DNA of 64,000 bases from Closterium sp. NIES-65 (taxonomy: Eukaryota; Streptophyta; Zygnematophyceae; Desmidiales; Closteriaceae): NCBI GenBank assembly GCA_948144175.1, contig CANXME010002068.1, positions 5,944,501-6,008,500 on the forward strand. The letters run 5' to 3'. The position numbers and the translations under genes were made by a program. Below the pieces are notes generated by a model that had not been told where the DNA came from, made no database searches, and saw only the letters and a list, made by a program, of their open reading frames with translations. The first letter of the stretch is position 1; every line of letters begins with the position of its first letter. Positions 35,501-47,065 of this stretch are shown in pieces.

Positions 35501-38456
35501 AATGCAGGATTAGGCAGGGACATGCATGACCGTTGCCAACAGTGTACTACTCGAAGCAAAGCCATCCATCACACGAACAGTGCTGACATTTGGCAGCAGT
35601 AAAGTGTTCCCCTCCCTCCCCTCCCCTCCCCTCCCCTCCCCTCCCCTCCCCTCCCCTCCCCTCCCCACCCCTCCCCTCCCCTCCCCTCCCCTCCCCTCCC
35701 CTCCCCACCCCTCCCCTCCCCTCCCCTCCCCTCCCCTCCCCTCCCCTCCCCTCCCTACCCCTCCCCTCCCCTCCCCTCCCCTCCCCTCCCCTCCCCTCCC
35801 CTCCCCTCCCCTCCCCTCCCCTCCCCACCCCTCCCCTCCCCTCCCCTCCCCTCCCCTCCCCTCCCCTCCCCTCCCCTCCCCACCCCTCCCCTCCCCTCCC
35901 CTCCCTACCCCTCCCCTCCCCTCCCCTCCCCACCCCTCCCCTCCCCTCCCCTCCCCTCCCCTCCCCTCCCCACCCCTCCCCTCCCCTCCCCTTGCCCCCA
36001 CTTAATCTACCGCGGCTCTCCCATCCCCCCAGCGGTACCTTGTCCCGCACGTCCCTGTCGCCCCCCTGTGATGCCAGCAGCGCCACCAGCGCGCCTACCC
36101 CCCCACTGCGGATGATAGACAGGCGCACACTTGCACTGGGATGGAGGAAGGGGAGGGGAGAGGGGCGGGGATGGAATGGAGGGAGGGGAGCGGAGGGGAG
36201 GGGAGAGAGGGTGAGGGGTGCGGAGGGAAGCGGAGGGGAGGGAAGCAGTGAGTATGAAAGAGCAAGAGAAGAGATGAATGAAGGAGAAACACAGTAATAT
36301 GAGAAGTTACCATGGAGAAGTTACCATGGAGAACCAAAGGTTGTTAGCTCGAGCACTCTCACTCTCACACTAAGAATCTTACTCTCTCACACTCAGAAAC
36401 TCACTCTCTCACACTCAGAAATCTCACCATGGGAAGACCACAGACAGCAACCAACCCAGTCATCCACCCATCCACCCAACTACCCACCCACCCACCGACC
36501 CAACCCCCCACCCCCTCACCCAACTCTCACCTGACGCTCAGCCTCTCCACAGCGGCGATAGCAGCAGCCCTGACAGCGGCACCGCCGGCGCCCATCCACC
36601 GCACCGCGTGCACCACAGCTCCCGCATCCCTCAGTGCGCGCCTGTTGCCCTCGCCCTCACATTCTCACCTGAGGAAGACCTACAAAAACCAACTCTGTCA
36701 CCCACCCACCCACTTGCCCACCCGTCCGCCCGCCTGACCTCCTGCCCGCCCACCCTTCCTCCCCTTCCTCCCTCCCACCCTCACCTGACACTAAACCTCT
36801 CCACCGCCGCAACAGCAGCAGCCCTGACAGCGGCACCACCGGCGCCCATCCACCGCACTGCGTGCACCACAGCTCCCGCATCCCTCAGTGCGCGCCTGTT
36901 GTCCTCGCCCGCCCTCGCCAGCTCTGCTGCTGCTGACAGTGCGCGCACTGCAACCTGCTCGTTCTCGAGAGTCATGAGGAGAACGAGACGCGCCACGCCG
37001 TCCCACCGGGACATGAGCGTGTAACTCTTACTGGACCAGGCTGGATCTTCTTCTGCTTGTTCCTCCTTTTCCTCCTCCGTCTCCTTCTCCTTTTCATCCT
37101 CCTCCTCCTTCTTCTCCCTTTCCTCCCTCTCCTTCTCCCTTTCCACATTTACCCTCGCCTTTTCATCCTCCTCCTTTTCCTTCTCCCACTTCTCCTTGTC
37201 CTCCCTACTCTTCCTCTCCTTCTCCAGCAACCCAATCCGAGCCAGGAACTGCTGCCTCGTTCGTCCCTCAAGCTCCCTAATCGCCTCCTCATCCAACCCC
37301 TCTCCACCCAGCCCCACCCCCCCTCCCTTCCCTTCTCCCCCCTCCCCCGACCCTCCACCATTGCCCCCCAACGCCAGTCCCAGCAACAGCTTCCCAGCAC
37401 CAAACGTACTCTCCACAGGAGCTCCCTTCAGCACATCCCCAGCCGCAGCAGCAAGCCGGGGGGGTAGCGACGGCGGCACTCGCGTAACCTTCACCGTCTC
37501 CCCTTCACTAGCAAGAGACCGATACGCATCAGCTCCCACCAGCGGGACCAGACATAAGTCGTTTTCGAGAAGGCAGGAGCGGAAGAAGGGGTCCGGAGCG
37601 AGGGAGAGGAGGGAGGAGCGGAGGCGGCGCAGGGAGTGCCGGGGCGCCGTGCCGTTGCCAGCGTCGATCGCTGCGAGAAACGCAGCCATTCGGGGCACGG
37701 CTTGGTGGTCGATAAGAGAGGGCCAGCATACCCGGTCCTCTACCATCAAGCAGAGGGTTGATAGAATGTGCTCTAGCTCTGGATCGGAGGCGTCTGGGTC
37801 GTAGAGAGCGGTTAGGAGCGGTGGGAGGAGGTTCATGGAGGCGAGCTTGGGGCGGAGGGAATGGAGGGAGGCAGCAGAGGAGATGAGAGGGAGGGTTTCG
37901 GACCGAACGGATTGGGGGAGGCGTGGGAGGGAGAGCAGCGATGCTGCTTCTTCCACTGCTCCTCCTCGCACCACTGCCTGTAGCCCCTCTGCTGATGCTC
38001 CTGCCAGTGCTGCGAGAACACCTACTGCTGCTCTCATCACACTCTCTCGTGGCAAGCGTGGGAGCTCTGATTGAGATTCCGATTGTTGTATTTGTTCAGG
38101 TGTTGCTGCTGCCTGTAGCAATGCCTCTAGCTCTCTCACTTGAGCGTCTGTGATACCGAAATCTGTAGTCCCTGCTTCCTCAAACATACCTTCTTCAGAT
38201 TCCTTAGAACCCCTCCTCTCCTCCTGTGCTTGTTCCTCCATCCCTTCCATCCACCAAGCAGAAGCAGCCGCACCAGCACCGGCACCACCAGCACCACCAG
38301 CACCACCAGCACCGGCACCAGCAGCAGCAGCAGAAGCGGTTGCTGGTGTGCGTTGAAGGTCACTGTGCCACTGAGAGGCGCTAGTGTGTAGAAGATTGCC
38401 AAGCAGGGCTATGAGAGGGAGAGACGCGTGGGAGACGGAGGAGGAGGGGGAGGAGT

Positions 38457-38490
<34 letters not shown>

Positions 38491-39701
38491 GGTGGAAGAG
38501 GGGGATGAGCTTAGCATGAGAGAGAGCAGTTCAGATGCCACTTCCGGCCTTCTCTCAATTTGTTCGTATATGGCACTCACAGCATGCTCACGCTCGTGGC
38601 TCGGGTGATCCAGCCCGAGCCTCGCCGCCAGGTCCGACAGAGGCTCGGCAGTATCGTCATCCGGATAATAGGATTGGCTATACAAAGCAAAAGGAGAGGA
38701 GAAACCGGTGGAGGGAAGAGAGGAGGAGGAGGAGGGAGACGGCGGAGAGGAGGAAAAGAGCAGGGCCCTGTCTTGCGCGGGAAGCTGGTCCAGGAACTCC
38801 GAGGAGGCTTGCGGAGGGAAGGCGGAGGGGAATTGGAAGGGCGATGGGTTGGAGGGGTCTCCTGTGCCAGGTGGTGAATCCCATGGCTTTGAGCAGCGAC
38901 ATGAGAGGGAGAGGCAGATGCAGTGAGTGTGATGGGGAGGGGCGGATGGAGAGAGGGAGAAGGGGAGAATGGGATGGAAAGCGAAGGTGAGAAGGGGTGG
39001 AAAGTGAGAGGGAGAGAATGAAACGGGCATGACTCTAACAGTGAGAGAGAGAGAGAGGCAAAGGACCAGTGGAAAAACGGCCCACAGATTATGCGCATTC
39101 CCAAAAATGGATTTTTTACCAAATATATTGAGTCAACCCTTCTTACCAAATGCATTCCAAAACCGCCACCGAAAAGACCGCCCGAAAATTCCTCCCCTGC
39201 TTCCCCCGTCACATCCGCTCCTTCTCCCCCGAGCCTCACCTCCCCCCCGCCCCCTGCCATGCGCTCTCCGACCTCCTCCGCAATTTCCCCGCCATCCCCC
39301 TCCGCAATTTTCCGCGCATCCCCCGTTTCCGAACGCTCCTTTCTAGTCGCGTCACCTGCGCAGTCCTCCACATCCCCCGTTGTTTCGCCCCTCCCATCTG
39401 CGCCACCACCTGCGGCGGCGGACGCGGCAGCAAACCCGCCGTTACTCTTGGCGGCTACGCGTCTAACGGAGACTATGCGTCTCCCGCGATTCTTTAGCAG
39501 CGGCTGCAGCGAGACGGATCCACGTGGCACGTGGCCGGCCGACGTGCCGAAATCGCAGAGTTGGATCCGACGCGTCGCGACGAAGAGCGACGGCGGGCCG
39601 CCTAGCGGGAAACGCCGCGCAGGTACCATGGGGAGCTGCAGCGCTTCGGAGACGAATCGCGCTGGTGGCGCGACTCCAGCGCATGACTCCAAGACCCGCA
39701 T
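32562..39701 (-). CDS. Large ARM-repeat protein with transit-peptide-like N-terminus (about 1,419 aa)
   Basis: Six-exon model, all in phase: 39,701-39,147; 38,886-36,785; 36,105-36,039; 35,457-35,404; 34,490-33,896; 33,448-32,562. The N-terminus ([20 protein letters not shown]..., rich in Arg/Ser/Ala with few acids for about 85 residues) resembles a plastid transit peptide. Exon 2 encodes ARM-like helices ([39 protein letters not shown]), a poly-Ala and Gly/Ala tract and a long charged stretch near 37,060-37,200. The later exons give further ARM repeats ([55 protein letters not shown]). ARM repeats form a scaffold for protein binding, so an organellar scaffold role is inference. The exon 2 acceptor (CAAAG) is the weakest border. 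No named orthologue is recognised. It lies in tandem, same strand, with the U-box/ARM gene 0.8 kb upstream. Confidence 0.72.
33750..33793 (+). repeat. (ACTC)n microsatellite
   Basis: About nine ACTC units in the intron between exons 5 and 6 of the ARM gene. Confidence 0.8.
34560..34600 (-). repeat. Echo of ARM gene exon 5 start
   Basis: About 35 bp including GATGGTATGGCGGATGCCTG repeats the exon 5 acceptor region at 34,469-34,500, roughly 95 bp upstream on the coding strand. Confidence 0.75.
34784..35393 (+). repeat. 610-bp (GGAYGGAC)n microsatellite in an ARM-gene intron
   Basis: Almost pure GGAT/GGAC tetranucleotides, mostly GGATGGAC alternation with three blocks of pure GGAC (about 35,027-35,062, 35,125-35,210, 35,310-35,347). 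Lies wholly in the intron 35,403-34,491 of the ARM gene. The very long Asp/Gly/Met- or Ser/Pro-rich open frames across it are artefacts of the repeat. Confidence 0.95.
35606..35992 (+). repeat. 387-bp (CCCCT)n microsatellite in an ARM-gene intron
   Basis: Pentanucleotide CCCCT with scattered CCCCA and CCCTA variants. It lies in intron 36,038-35,458 of the ARM gene. It is a strict polypyrimidine/polypurine tract, purine-rich on the transcribed RNA. Confidence 0.95.
36530..36662 (-). repeat. Echo of ARM gene exon 2 end
   Basis: Repeats, with small changes, the last about 130 bp of exon 2 and its GTGAG donor (real copy 36,783-36,905), including a stretch encoding [19 protein letters not shown]. 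The spacing is about 250 bp. It also sits next to TGCCCACCCACC-type low-complexity sequence. Confidence 0.8.
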
Positions 39702-40508
39702 CGCTAAGGACTCGTCACCACCACGTCGTTACAGGGACTAAGCTCGATATATTTGGAATTCCTGAGAAAGGCTAGCCTCCAAGAGTCGAGCGCATGTGGG
39801 TGACCTCTCGACTCAACTGGAGTTCCCAACCCAGGTTCTTGGGGATCCTGCACAGCATGGGGAAAGGATGCGTCACATTTATACGCTTTACAAAAAAAAT
39901 CGACTGTCCGATTCCGGTGTGGCAGATGATCCTTCCAGAACTGCACAAACATGCCGCAGAACACTTGAAGCTACATAATTGGATCGCACTTCTATTAAAT
40001 CCCTAAACTATTTCTGGTACAGGTTGAACAGTCAAACAGATTTATACTTTGCCACACTACAATCTACAAGCCCTATCTCATCTTACACTCAGATCCATAA
40101 TCTACATAATACTTGCATGCATGAAGTGCACGCACACTATCTTCTGTGCTCAAATCCCTAAATACACTTGAATACCACTCCTCACCACCAAGCAGTGACA
40201 GATAATTAAGTACCATACTAGGGTGCCAAAGTGTCAACCTGCAAGCAATGCCACACTGCCACGGAAAGCAGCAAACCCAGCAGCAGCAACAATAAACACG
40301 AGCGCACAGCAGATCGTGCCACGCTAAGCCACTCACACACACCCAACCCACCAACCGCACCCCTCCACCATCCACACTCCCATGCACCTCCCACAACACA
40401 ACCACATCTCAAAAACACACACCTACACCCTCACAATCACCGCCTTCACATTCCCCCAAGCACCTCAACCTACGGTAACCAACCAGCCGCCCAAACCCCA
40501 AAACCCGC
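39702..40508. other. Intergenic between the two ARM genes
   Basis: Holds the promoter region of the large ARM gene and the 3' flank of the U-box gene. No further gene, repeat family or clear TATA box is recognised. 40,310-40,500 is C/A-rich low-complexity sequence. Confidence 0.5.
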
Positions 40509-43500
40509 TCAGAAATAGCTAGACTGTTGGTGCAGCAACTCCAGATGACTCAAGATCTTAGCAGCAACGGGCTTGGTCTCATTGGACCCGTGTTGTGTGA
40601 TCTCAATGAGCGCGCCCTGGGCCTTGGTGGCGTATTCAAACTTGTACTCCTCGAGGCGAAACAGCTTCTCCAGCATCCACACGCCCTTCTCCTTGGCCCT
40701 CTCCGTGCCCTCGCTCAGCTGCTGCACCACCCTCCCAAACCCACCTGGTGGACACAAGAGAAATATGCAGAGACGGGCAGAGACCGGCAGGGGAGGCCCG
40801 CAGGCAGGGCAGGAAGGAGGGAGGGACAACAGAAGAGAACCGGGGAAGGGATGGGGAGGAGGGTGGGGATGGGGATGGGTAGGGTCTAACACAACAAAAC
40901 CCATCCACCGCGCAGCAATCCAGACCAGCCTCATGGATGGTCTTCACACATCCAACATGAGCGTTAACAGCGAGCCAACTTTTGAGTCGACTCAAAAGAC
41001 AACAAACCCTAGCCACCCAACCCACCACAGCACACAGCAATAATCCTGACCAGACTCATGGAAATAATTTTGCCTCCCATCGAAAGAAATTTGTAAGAAT
41101 TCTCAGAAGTTGAACCCAGACACCCACCCAACCCAGACACCCACCCAACCCAGACACCCACCCAACCCAGACACCCACCCAACCCAGACACCCACCCAAC
41201 CCAGACACCCACCCAACCCAGACACCCACCCAACCCAGACACCCACCCAACCCAGACACCCACCCAACCCAGACACCCACCCAACCCAGACACCCACCCA
41301 ACCCAGACACCCACCCAACCCAGACACCCACCCAACCCAGACACCCACCCAACCCAGACACCCACCCAACCCAGACACCCACCCAACCCAGACACCCACC
41401 CAACCCAGACACCCACCCAACCCAGACACCCACCCAACCCAGACACCCACCCAACCCAGACACCCACCCAACCCAGACACCCACCCAACCCAGACACCCA
41501 CCCAACCCAGACACCCACCCAGCCCAGACACCCACCCAACCCAGCACCCAACCCAGCATCCAACCCAGCACCCAACCCAGCATCCAACCCAGCATCCAAC
41601 CCAGCATCCAACCCAGCATCCAACCCAGCATCCAACCCAGCATCCAACCCAGCACCCAACCCAGCATCCAACCCAGCATCCAAACCAGCATCCAACCCAG
41701 CACCCAACCCAGCATCCAACCCAGCACCCAGCAGCAATCCTGACCAGACTCATGGTGACCTGGACGCTGGCCTCCCATTCGCAGTCATTCGAAAGAATTC
41801 TCAAAAGTGTACCCAGCCCAACAACACCCAACCCAGCACCCAACGATCCTGACCGGACTCATGGATGATCTTGACGCTGGCCTCCCATCGGCACGAGTCC
41901 GCCATGAGTGTCGACAGCGCCGTCAGCGCCGCTTCCGCAGTCAGCGGCTCCTTCTCTCCCATGGCGCCCACCAGCGGATCAATCGCCTCGGCCTCCAACA
42001 AACAAAAGGACGTGCGCACCGAGCACGTCCCCCCGTGCAGCACACACTTGGGCTCCTCTGGCGGCTTGAAGCAGCACCCGCCGGACTTGGCCTTGACTGA
42101 CACGGAGAGTGTGGGGCTGGATTCCGAGAAGTTGCCCAAGCACAGGGCCGCTCCGCGCTTGGCGCCGGCGTTGCCGGTTACCAGGAGGGTTACGAGCTGC
42201 GGGATGGCTCCTAGCTCCGCCAGCTGCTGCTGCTGCTTGATGCTGCGGGAGGGGAAATGGGGTGAAAAGACAGGGGGAGAGGGGGAGGTCGGAATGTGTT
42301 TCAGCAGTGCGAAGATCAAGGAGCAGAAAAGTGGACGCGAAAGCAGTAAGTCAATGAGATGTTCCCATGAGCCAAGCCGAGGGGTAAGAATCAAGGAAAT
42401 GGGGGGACACAGAGTGATTGTGTGAAGAGACAAGAAGGTGGCTGGGACTTTTGAGAATTCTCAAAAGTCGCACCAAGAAGCAAGAAGGTGGATGGGAGGA
42501 TTTCAGAGGGGCCTGGTGTGCTACAGGAGTGACGGAGTGGAGGCAGATAAAGGAGAAAGGCCGGCATAGCAAGTTGAGGGGGGTTTTAGGATGCATGGAG
42601 GCGTACTTGCTGGGGAGGGTAAAGCGCACGAGGGCATTGGCAGCTCCCTCCAGAGCCGCGTCCTTGAGCTGTGCGTTGGTACCCACGCCACCCCCCTTCA
42701 TGCCCAGCATCGTCACCAGCGTCTGCACCACATCCGCCTGCAGGGGAGCGGAGAAACCGCGAAAGGGGAAGAGGGGGAGGGTGTGGGGGAGAGGGGACGA
42801 GGGTGTTGAGGCGCCTCAGAACCCGTCTCCCTTCATGCCAGCATTGTCACCAGCCTCTGCACCACATCCGCCTGCAGGGAGGAGCGCGCGCCAAGGGGGA
42901 GGAAGCGCGGGAGGGGGGAGGAGGGGGGGGGGGGGGGGGGTGTTTGGGGGAAGGGGGAGAGATAGAGAATCTCAAGGCGCCTCAGAAAACGTTCCTCGAA
43001 CTGCGAGCTTCATGTAGGGAGGATTCCGGCAGAGACTCAAGAGCTGAGCTGTGTGTTGGTGGCCACCTACCCGACCAGCCTGGTTCAGCTTGGCGTCACT
43101 CGGCGACAGCGCAGCGATGAGCAAGGCAGCAATCGGGCGTCTAAATTCAAGGCCGCTAAAAAACAGCCCACCAACCTAACCGCCCACTCACCTGCACGAA
43201 AGCCTGGTTGAGGTTGGCGTCACTAGGCGGCAGCGCGGCAATGAGCGAGGCAGCAGCGGCGCGGTTGTCAAACGAGTCCTTGTCCTGCAGCATGGCGATG
43301 ATGGCCTTCAGCGCCGCCGCCTGGGAAGTAGCTCCCCCCTAGCCCCCCACCTGCCCACCCACCTGCACGAGAGCCTGGTTGAGCTTGGCGTCACTGGGAG
43401 GCAGAGCGGCAATGAGAGAAGAAGCAGCAGCGCGGTTGTCAAACGAGTCCTTGTCCTGCAGCATGGCGATGATGGCCTTGAGCGGCGCCGCCTGGTTCTC

Positions 43501-44018
43501 CATGAGGCTGTCTGCCACGCTCTTGCCCGCCTCCGCCTCCTTTGACAGCTCCCTCAACACCCGCGCTGCCAGGGGGCGCGTTGCTGGCCCCTGGTGGGTG
43601 GGAGCGGGGTTGGCCGAAGGAGGAAAGGGAGAGGTTCAGAAGGGGAGCAGAGAGCGGTGGCGGGAGGGAATGGGGCAGCACAGTTATCGGCTGTGGCCTG
43701 GTTCTCCATGAGGCTGTCTGCCACGCTCTTGCCCGCCTCCGCCTCCTTTGATAACTCCCTCAGCACTCGCGCTGCTAGGGGACGCGTTGCTGGCCCCTGG
43801 TGGGTGGGAGGGGGTGGGAGCGAGGGGGGGAGGGCGAGGGGGAAAGGGCGGGGGAAAGGGTAGGGGACGGAAAAGGGGCAGGGAGCGGGGAGGGGTGGGG
43901 AGGAGAGGCTCGGAAGGGGAGCAGAGAGCGGTGCGCAGGAGGGAATGGGGCAGCACAGTTATCGGCTGTGGTCTGAAAAGAAAAGGGGCAGGAAGGCGAG
44001 GGGGAGGGAAAGGGAAGC

Positions 44019-44066
<48 letters not shown>

Positions 44067-47029
44067 GGGAGCAGCAAGCGAGCACTGACCCCTTCAGAGC
44101 CGTCAATGAAGGGGATGAGGACGTCCACAGCTCCACCCACTATCATGCGGTTGCGCACTTCCACAGACTGCGGTACCGACGCCATGCCCAGCAGCGCCTT
44201 CAGTAGATTCACCTGCGAGCACATGCACATGCACACATGAATGCGTGTGTGCCCACATAGACATGCACACACGCACACACACACACGTGCACGCGTGCAC
44301 ATGCCATGGTGCATAAGGAGGTGGGTGAGTGGCAGGGCACGAGGGAGCAGAACAGACCGATAAAGGGACAACCATAAGGGATACACGGATACGCCCCCAT
44401 CGCCCAAGCTGTTGCACCTTAGAAAGGCCAAGTGTGGAGTCTGGAAATAACACAACCCCTCACAAAAAATACAGCTGTCTGGCTCATACACTCCCAGCCC
44501 CACCTGAACATTCAGCCCAGAGAGAGGATCACAAGCGAGAGCAGCTGGACTATTCGCCTTCCAAGGCGCCTCTACGGTGGCCCACCTGAATGTTCGGCCC
44601 AGCGAGGTTCATAAGCGAGAGCAGCTGGAAGATCGTCTCCTCGGACTCCAGAATCGCCCCATTGGCATCAATCCTCGTCTCCGCCTGCGCGCCCGCCGCC
44701 ATGGAGATATTCGCCAGGATCGCAGCCGCCCCCTCCTTGAGACTCATCACCACGGACGTCACGGAGAAGAGCAGCGTCAGCAGCGGCGGCACGACCCCCG
44801 CACGGATGAGCTCGTTGCGGTTGGCGGCGAGGGACGAGAGGTTCTGGAGTGCTCCGAGAGCAGCGGCCTTGGCTTCGAGCTTTCCGGAGGCGATCATGGT
44901 GACGAGAGGGGGGATGGCGCCCTGCTGCACTAGGATTGCCTTGCTCTGGTCTGTGAGAGACATGCGGGAGAGTGCACTCGCCATCACGATCCGAGTCATG
45001 TCCGAGCCTGGCCGGGGAGGGGGGTAGGGCGAGAGGGTGGGAAGGGGAAGGGAGAAGAGAACGAGGGTGGAAGGGAAGAGGAGAAAGGGGGAAGGTGGAA
45101 GGGAAAAGAGAACAAGGGTGGAAGGGAAGGGGAGAAAGGGAGAAGGTGGAAGGGAAAAGAGCAGGCGTGTGGATGGAGAGCAGTAAGCTCTGGTGAACCA
45201 GCACAGCGTGGCTCTGGTCCGTGAGAGAGAGACTCTTTGAGAGTTCCGAAGAGCAACTCCTATATATGGAGAGAGAGTCTAGGAAGAGGGAGCGGGGCCA
45301 GGTGGTATGCAAGTGGGAGGTGGAGAGAAGGAGAGGAGAGAGAGTTGAGGGAAGGAAAGTAGGAGGTGGAGGTGGGAGGGCGAGGGTCGGGGAGAAGGAA
45401 GAGGAGGGGACCAGACGGGAGGGACAGATGCGGTGGTGGAAGAGGAGGTGGCATTACCCTAATTTGGGGAAAAATGAGGGGACAGTTGGCATGAGTCAGC
45501 GTCCGAAATGGACTTAGTCCGACGGACGCTAGTCCGCACAAACGAGCAAGATCAACAGTAAGATCGTAACACCCTGCCAGCAGCAACACCCCAGCAGTAG
45601 CAGAAGCAGCAGCAGCAGCAGCAGCAGGCCAGCCCACTCCTGCCCAGCCCATCCCAGCCAGCCCACCTGTGCTGAGCCGCTCCGCGAGCGGCTTGAAGTG
45701 GTTCGCCTCGGCCATCTGGACAACATTCTGGTCGTTACTCGCGAGCTGCTGCAGCACGGCCGCGGCGTCCTTGGCCGCATTGGCGTTCTCGTTGTTGAGC
45801 ATGGTGACGAGCAGCAGGATGGAGCCCTGCGCGCGCCCGATCTCCTCGCACACCTTGGGGCTCTTGGACAGCTCCAGCAGCAGCGCCACGCCCTGCCGGC
45901 TCTCCCCCACGTCACGGGAAAGAGAGCGCACGGCCAGCTGAATCGCGCCTGCGTCCACCACCAGCTCCTGAGGGGCGGGCGTGCGGAGAGGGATGGAGAG
46001 GGAGGGGCGGGGGGGGGAGTGAGTTTTGAGACGACTCAAAACGAGAGAGCGAGCGCACGGCCAGCTGGATAGCCCCTGCGTCCACCACCAGCTCCTGCGG
46101 GACGGGCGCGCGGAGGGAGTGAGAGGGAGGGGCGGGGGGGAGTGGTGGGGAATCGTGGGAGGCGAAAGGCGGGCAAGAGGAAGGCGGAGGGGACGACGAC
46201 AGTGGGTAATGAGTGGCAAGGGCGTGCGGAGGACGTGGGAAGAGATCGGTTTTGCGTTCGAGGAGGCCCTAAAAGACCGCACTAGAAGCCTGAATGCCGC
46301 CTGAGCGTGCTACGGCCTCCAGCGGAGACGGTACGAGGAAGCGGCTGTGGCGGACAAGGATTGGCGGAAGCCCCCCTCCCCACTTCCCCCCTCCTCCTCT
46401 ACAACACACAAACACACAACTTCCACGCACCTTGTTCTCGTCGTTCCCGTTCGCGAGGTTCGCGAGCGTCGCGAGCGTTTTCCGTCTGAGGTTACGGCTG
46501 CTGGACTTGAGCAGGTTCACGACGACGGGAATCAACCCTTCCGCCGCCACCCAGTAGCGGTTCGTCGCGCGCTCCTCGCACAGCTGGAACAGCTCCAACA
46601 ACCCGCCCTCCACCTCCTCCTCCTTGGCGGACTGCAGCTTCGGGCGCGCGGCCTGGATGCGCATCACCGTGTTGCGCGCGCGCCACTCCTCGATGGAGCG
46701 CGCCATGTCCTCGTTGCGCGTGAGCTCGAGGTTCTCCAGCGGCTCCTGCGTTACGGGGCAGTGCTTGTTGCCCTCTGCGCGCATGCCGGGGACGAGGGGA
46801 GGGGAGGGGAAGGGAGGGGTGGAGACGGGTGGAGCTGGGTGGGAGAGAGGCACGGCAGCAGGAGGCAGTCCTAGGATGTCGTAGAGGCTCCTGTGCTCAC
46901 GCACTACGTAACTGATGCTGTAACCTGATGAAGAGATATGGGTGATATGGTCGTCTCCGTCACGACGGCGCTATAGGAGACTAGTTGCTTCCTCGTTCTT
47001 TTTTAGGGATAGGAAAAAAGAAGAAGAAT

Positions 47030-47065
<36 letters not shown>

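Noticed and set aside
35510-36297. Open frames of Pro/Leu/Ser or Gly/Arg repeats
   Set aside because: Artefact of the CCCCT pentanucleotide array inside an intron.
41009-41868. About 240-residue open frames (GWVGV..., THPTQ...)
   Set aside because: Artefact of the 14-bp and 12-bp arrays in intron 8 of the U-box gene.
43193-43322. Second copy of the exon 6 region as an additional real exon
   Set aside because: Adding it after exon 6 would be possible by splice signals only if an acceptor were used; the nine-exon model without it keeps phase throughout and gives the expected protein length, so it is treated as an echo.
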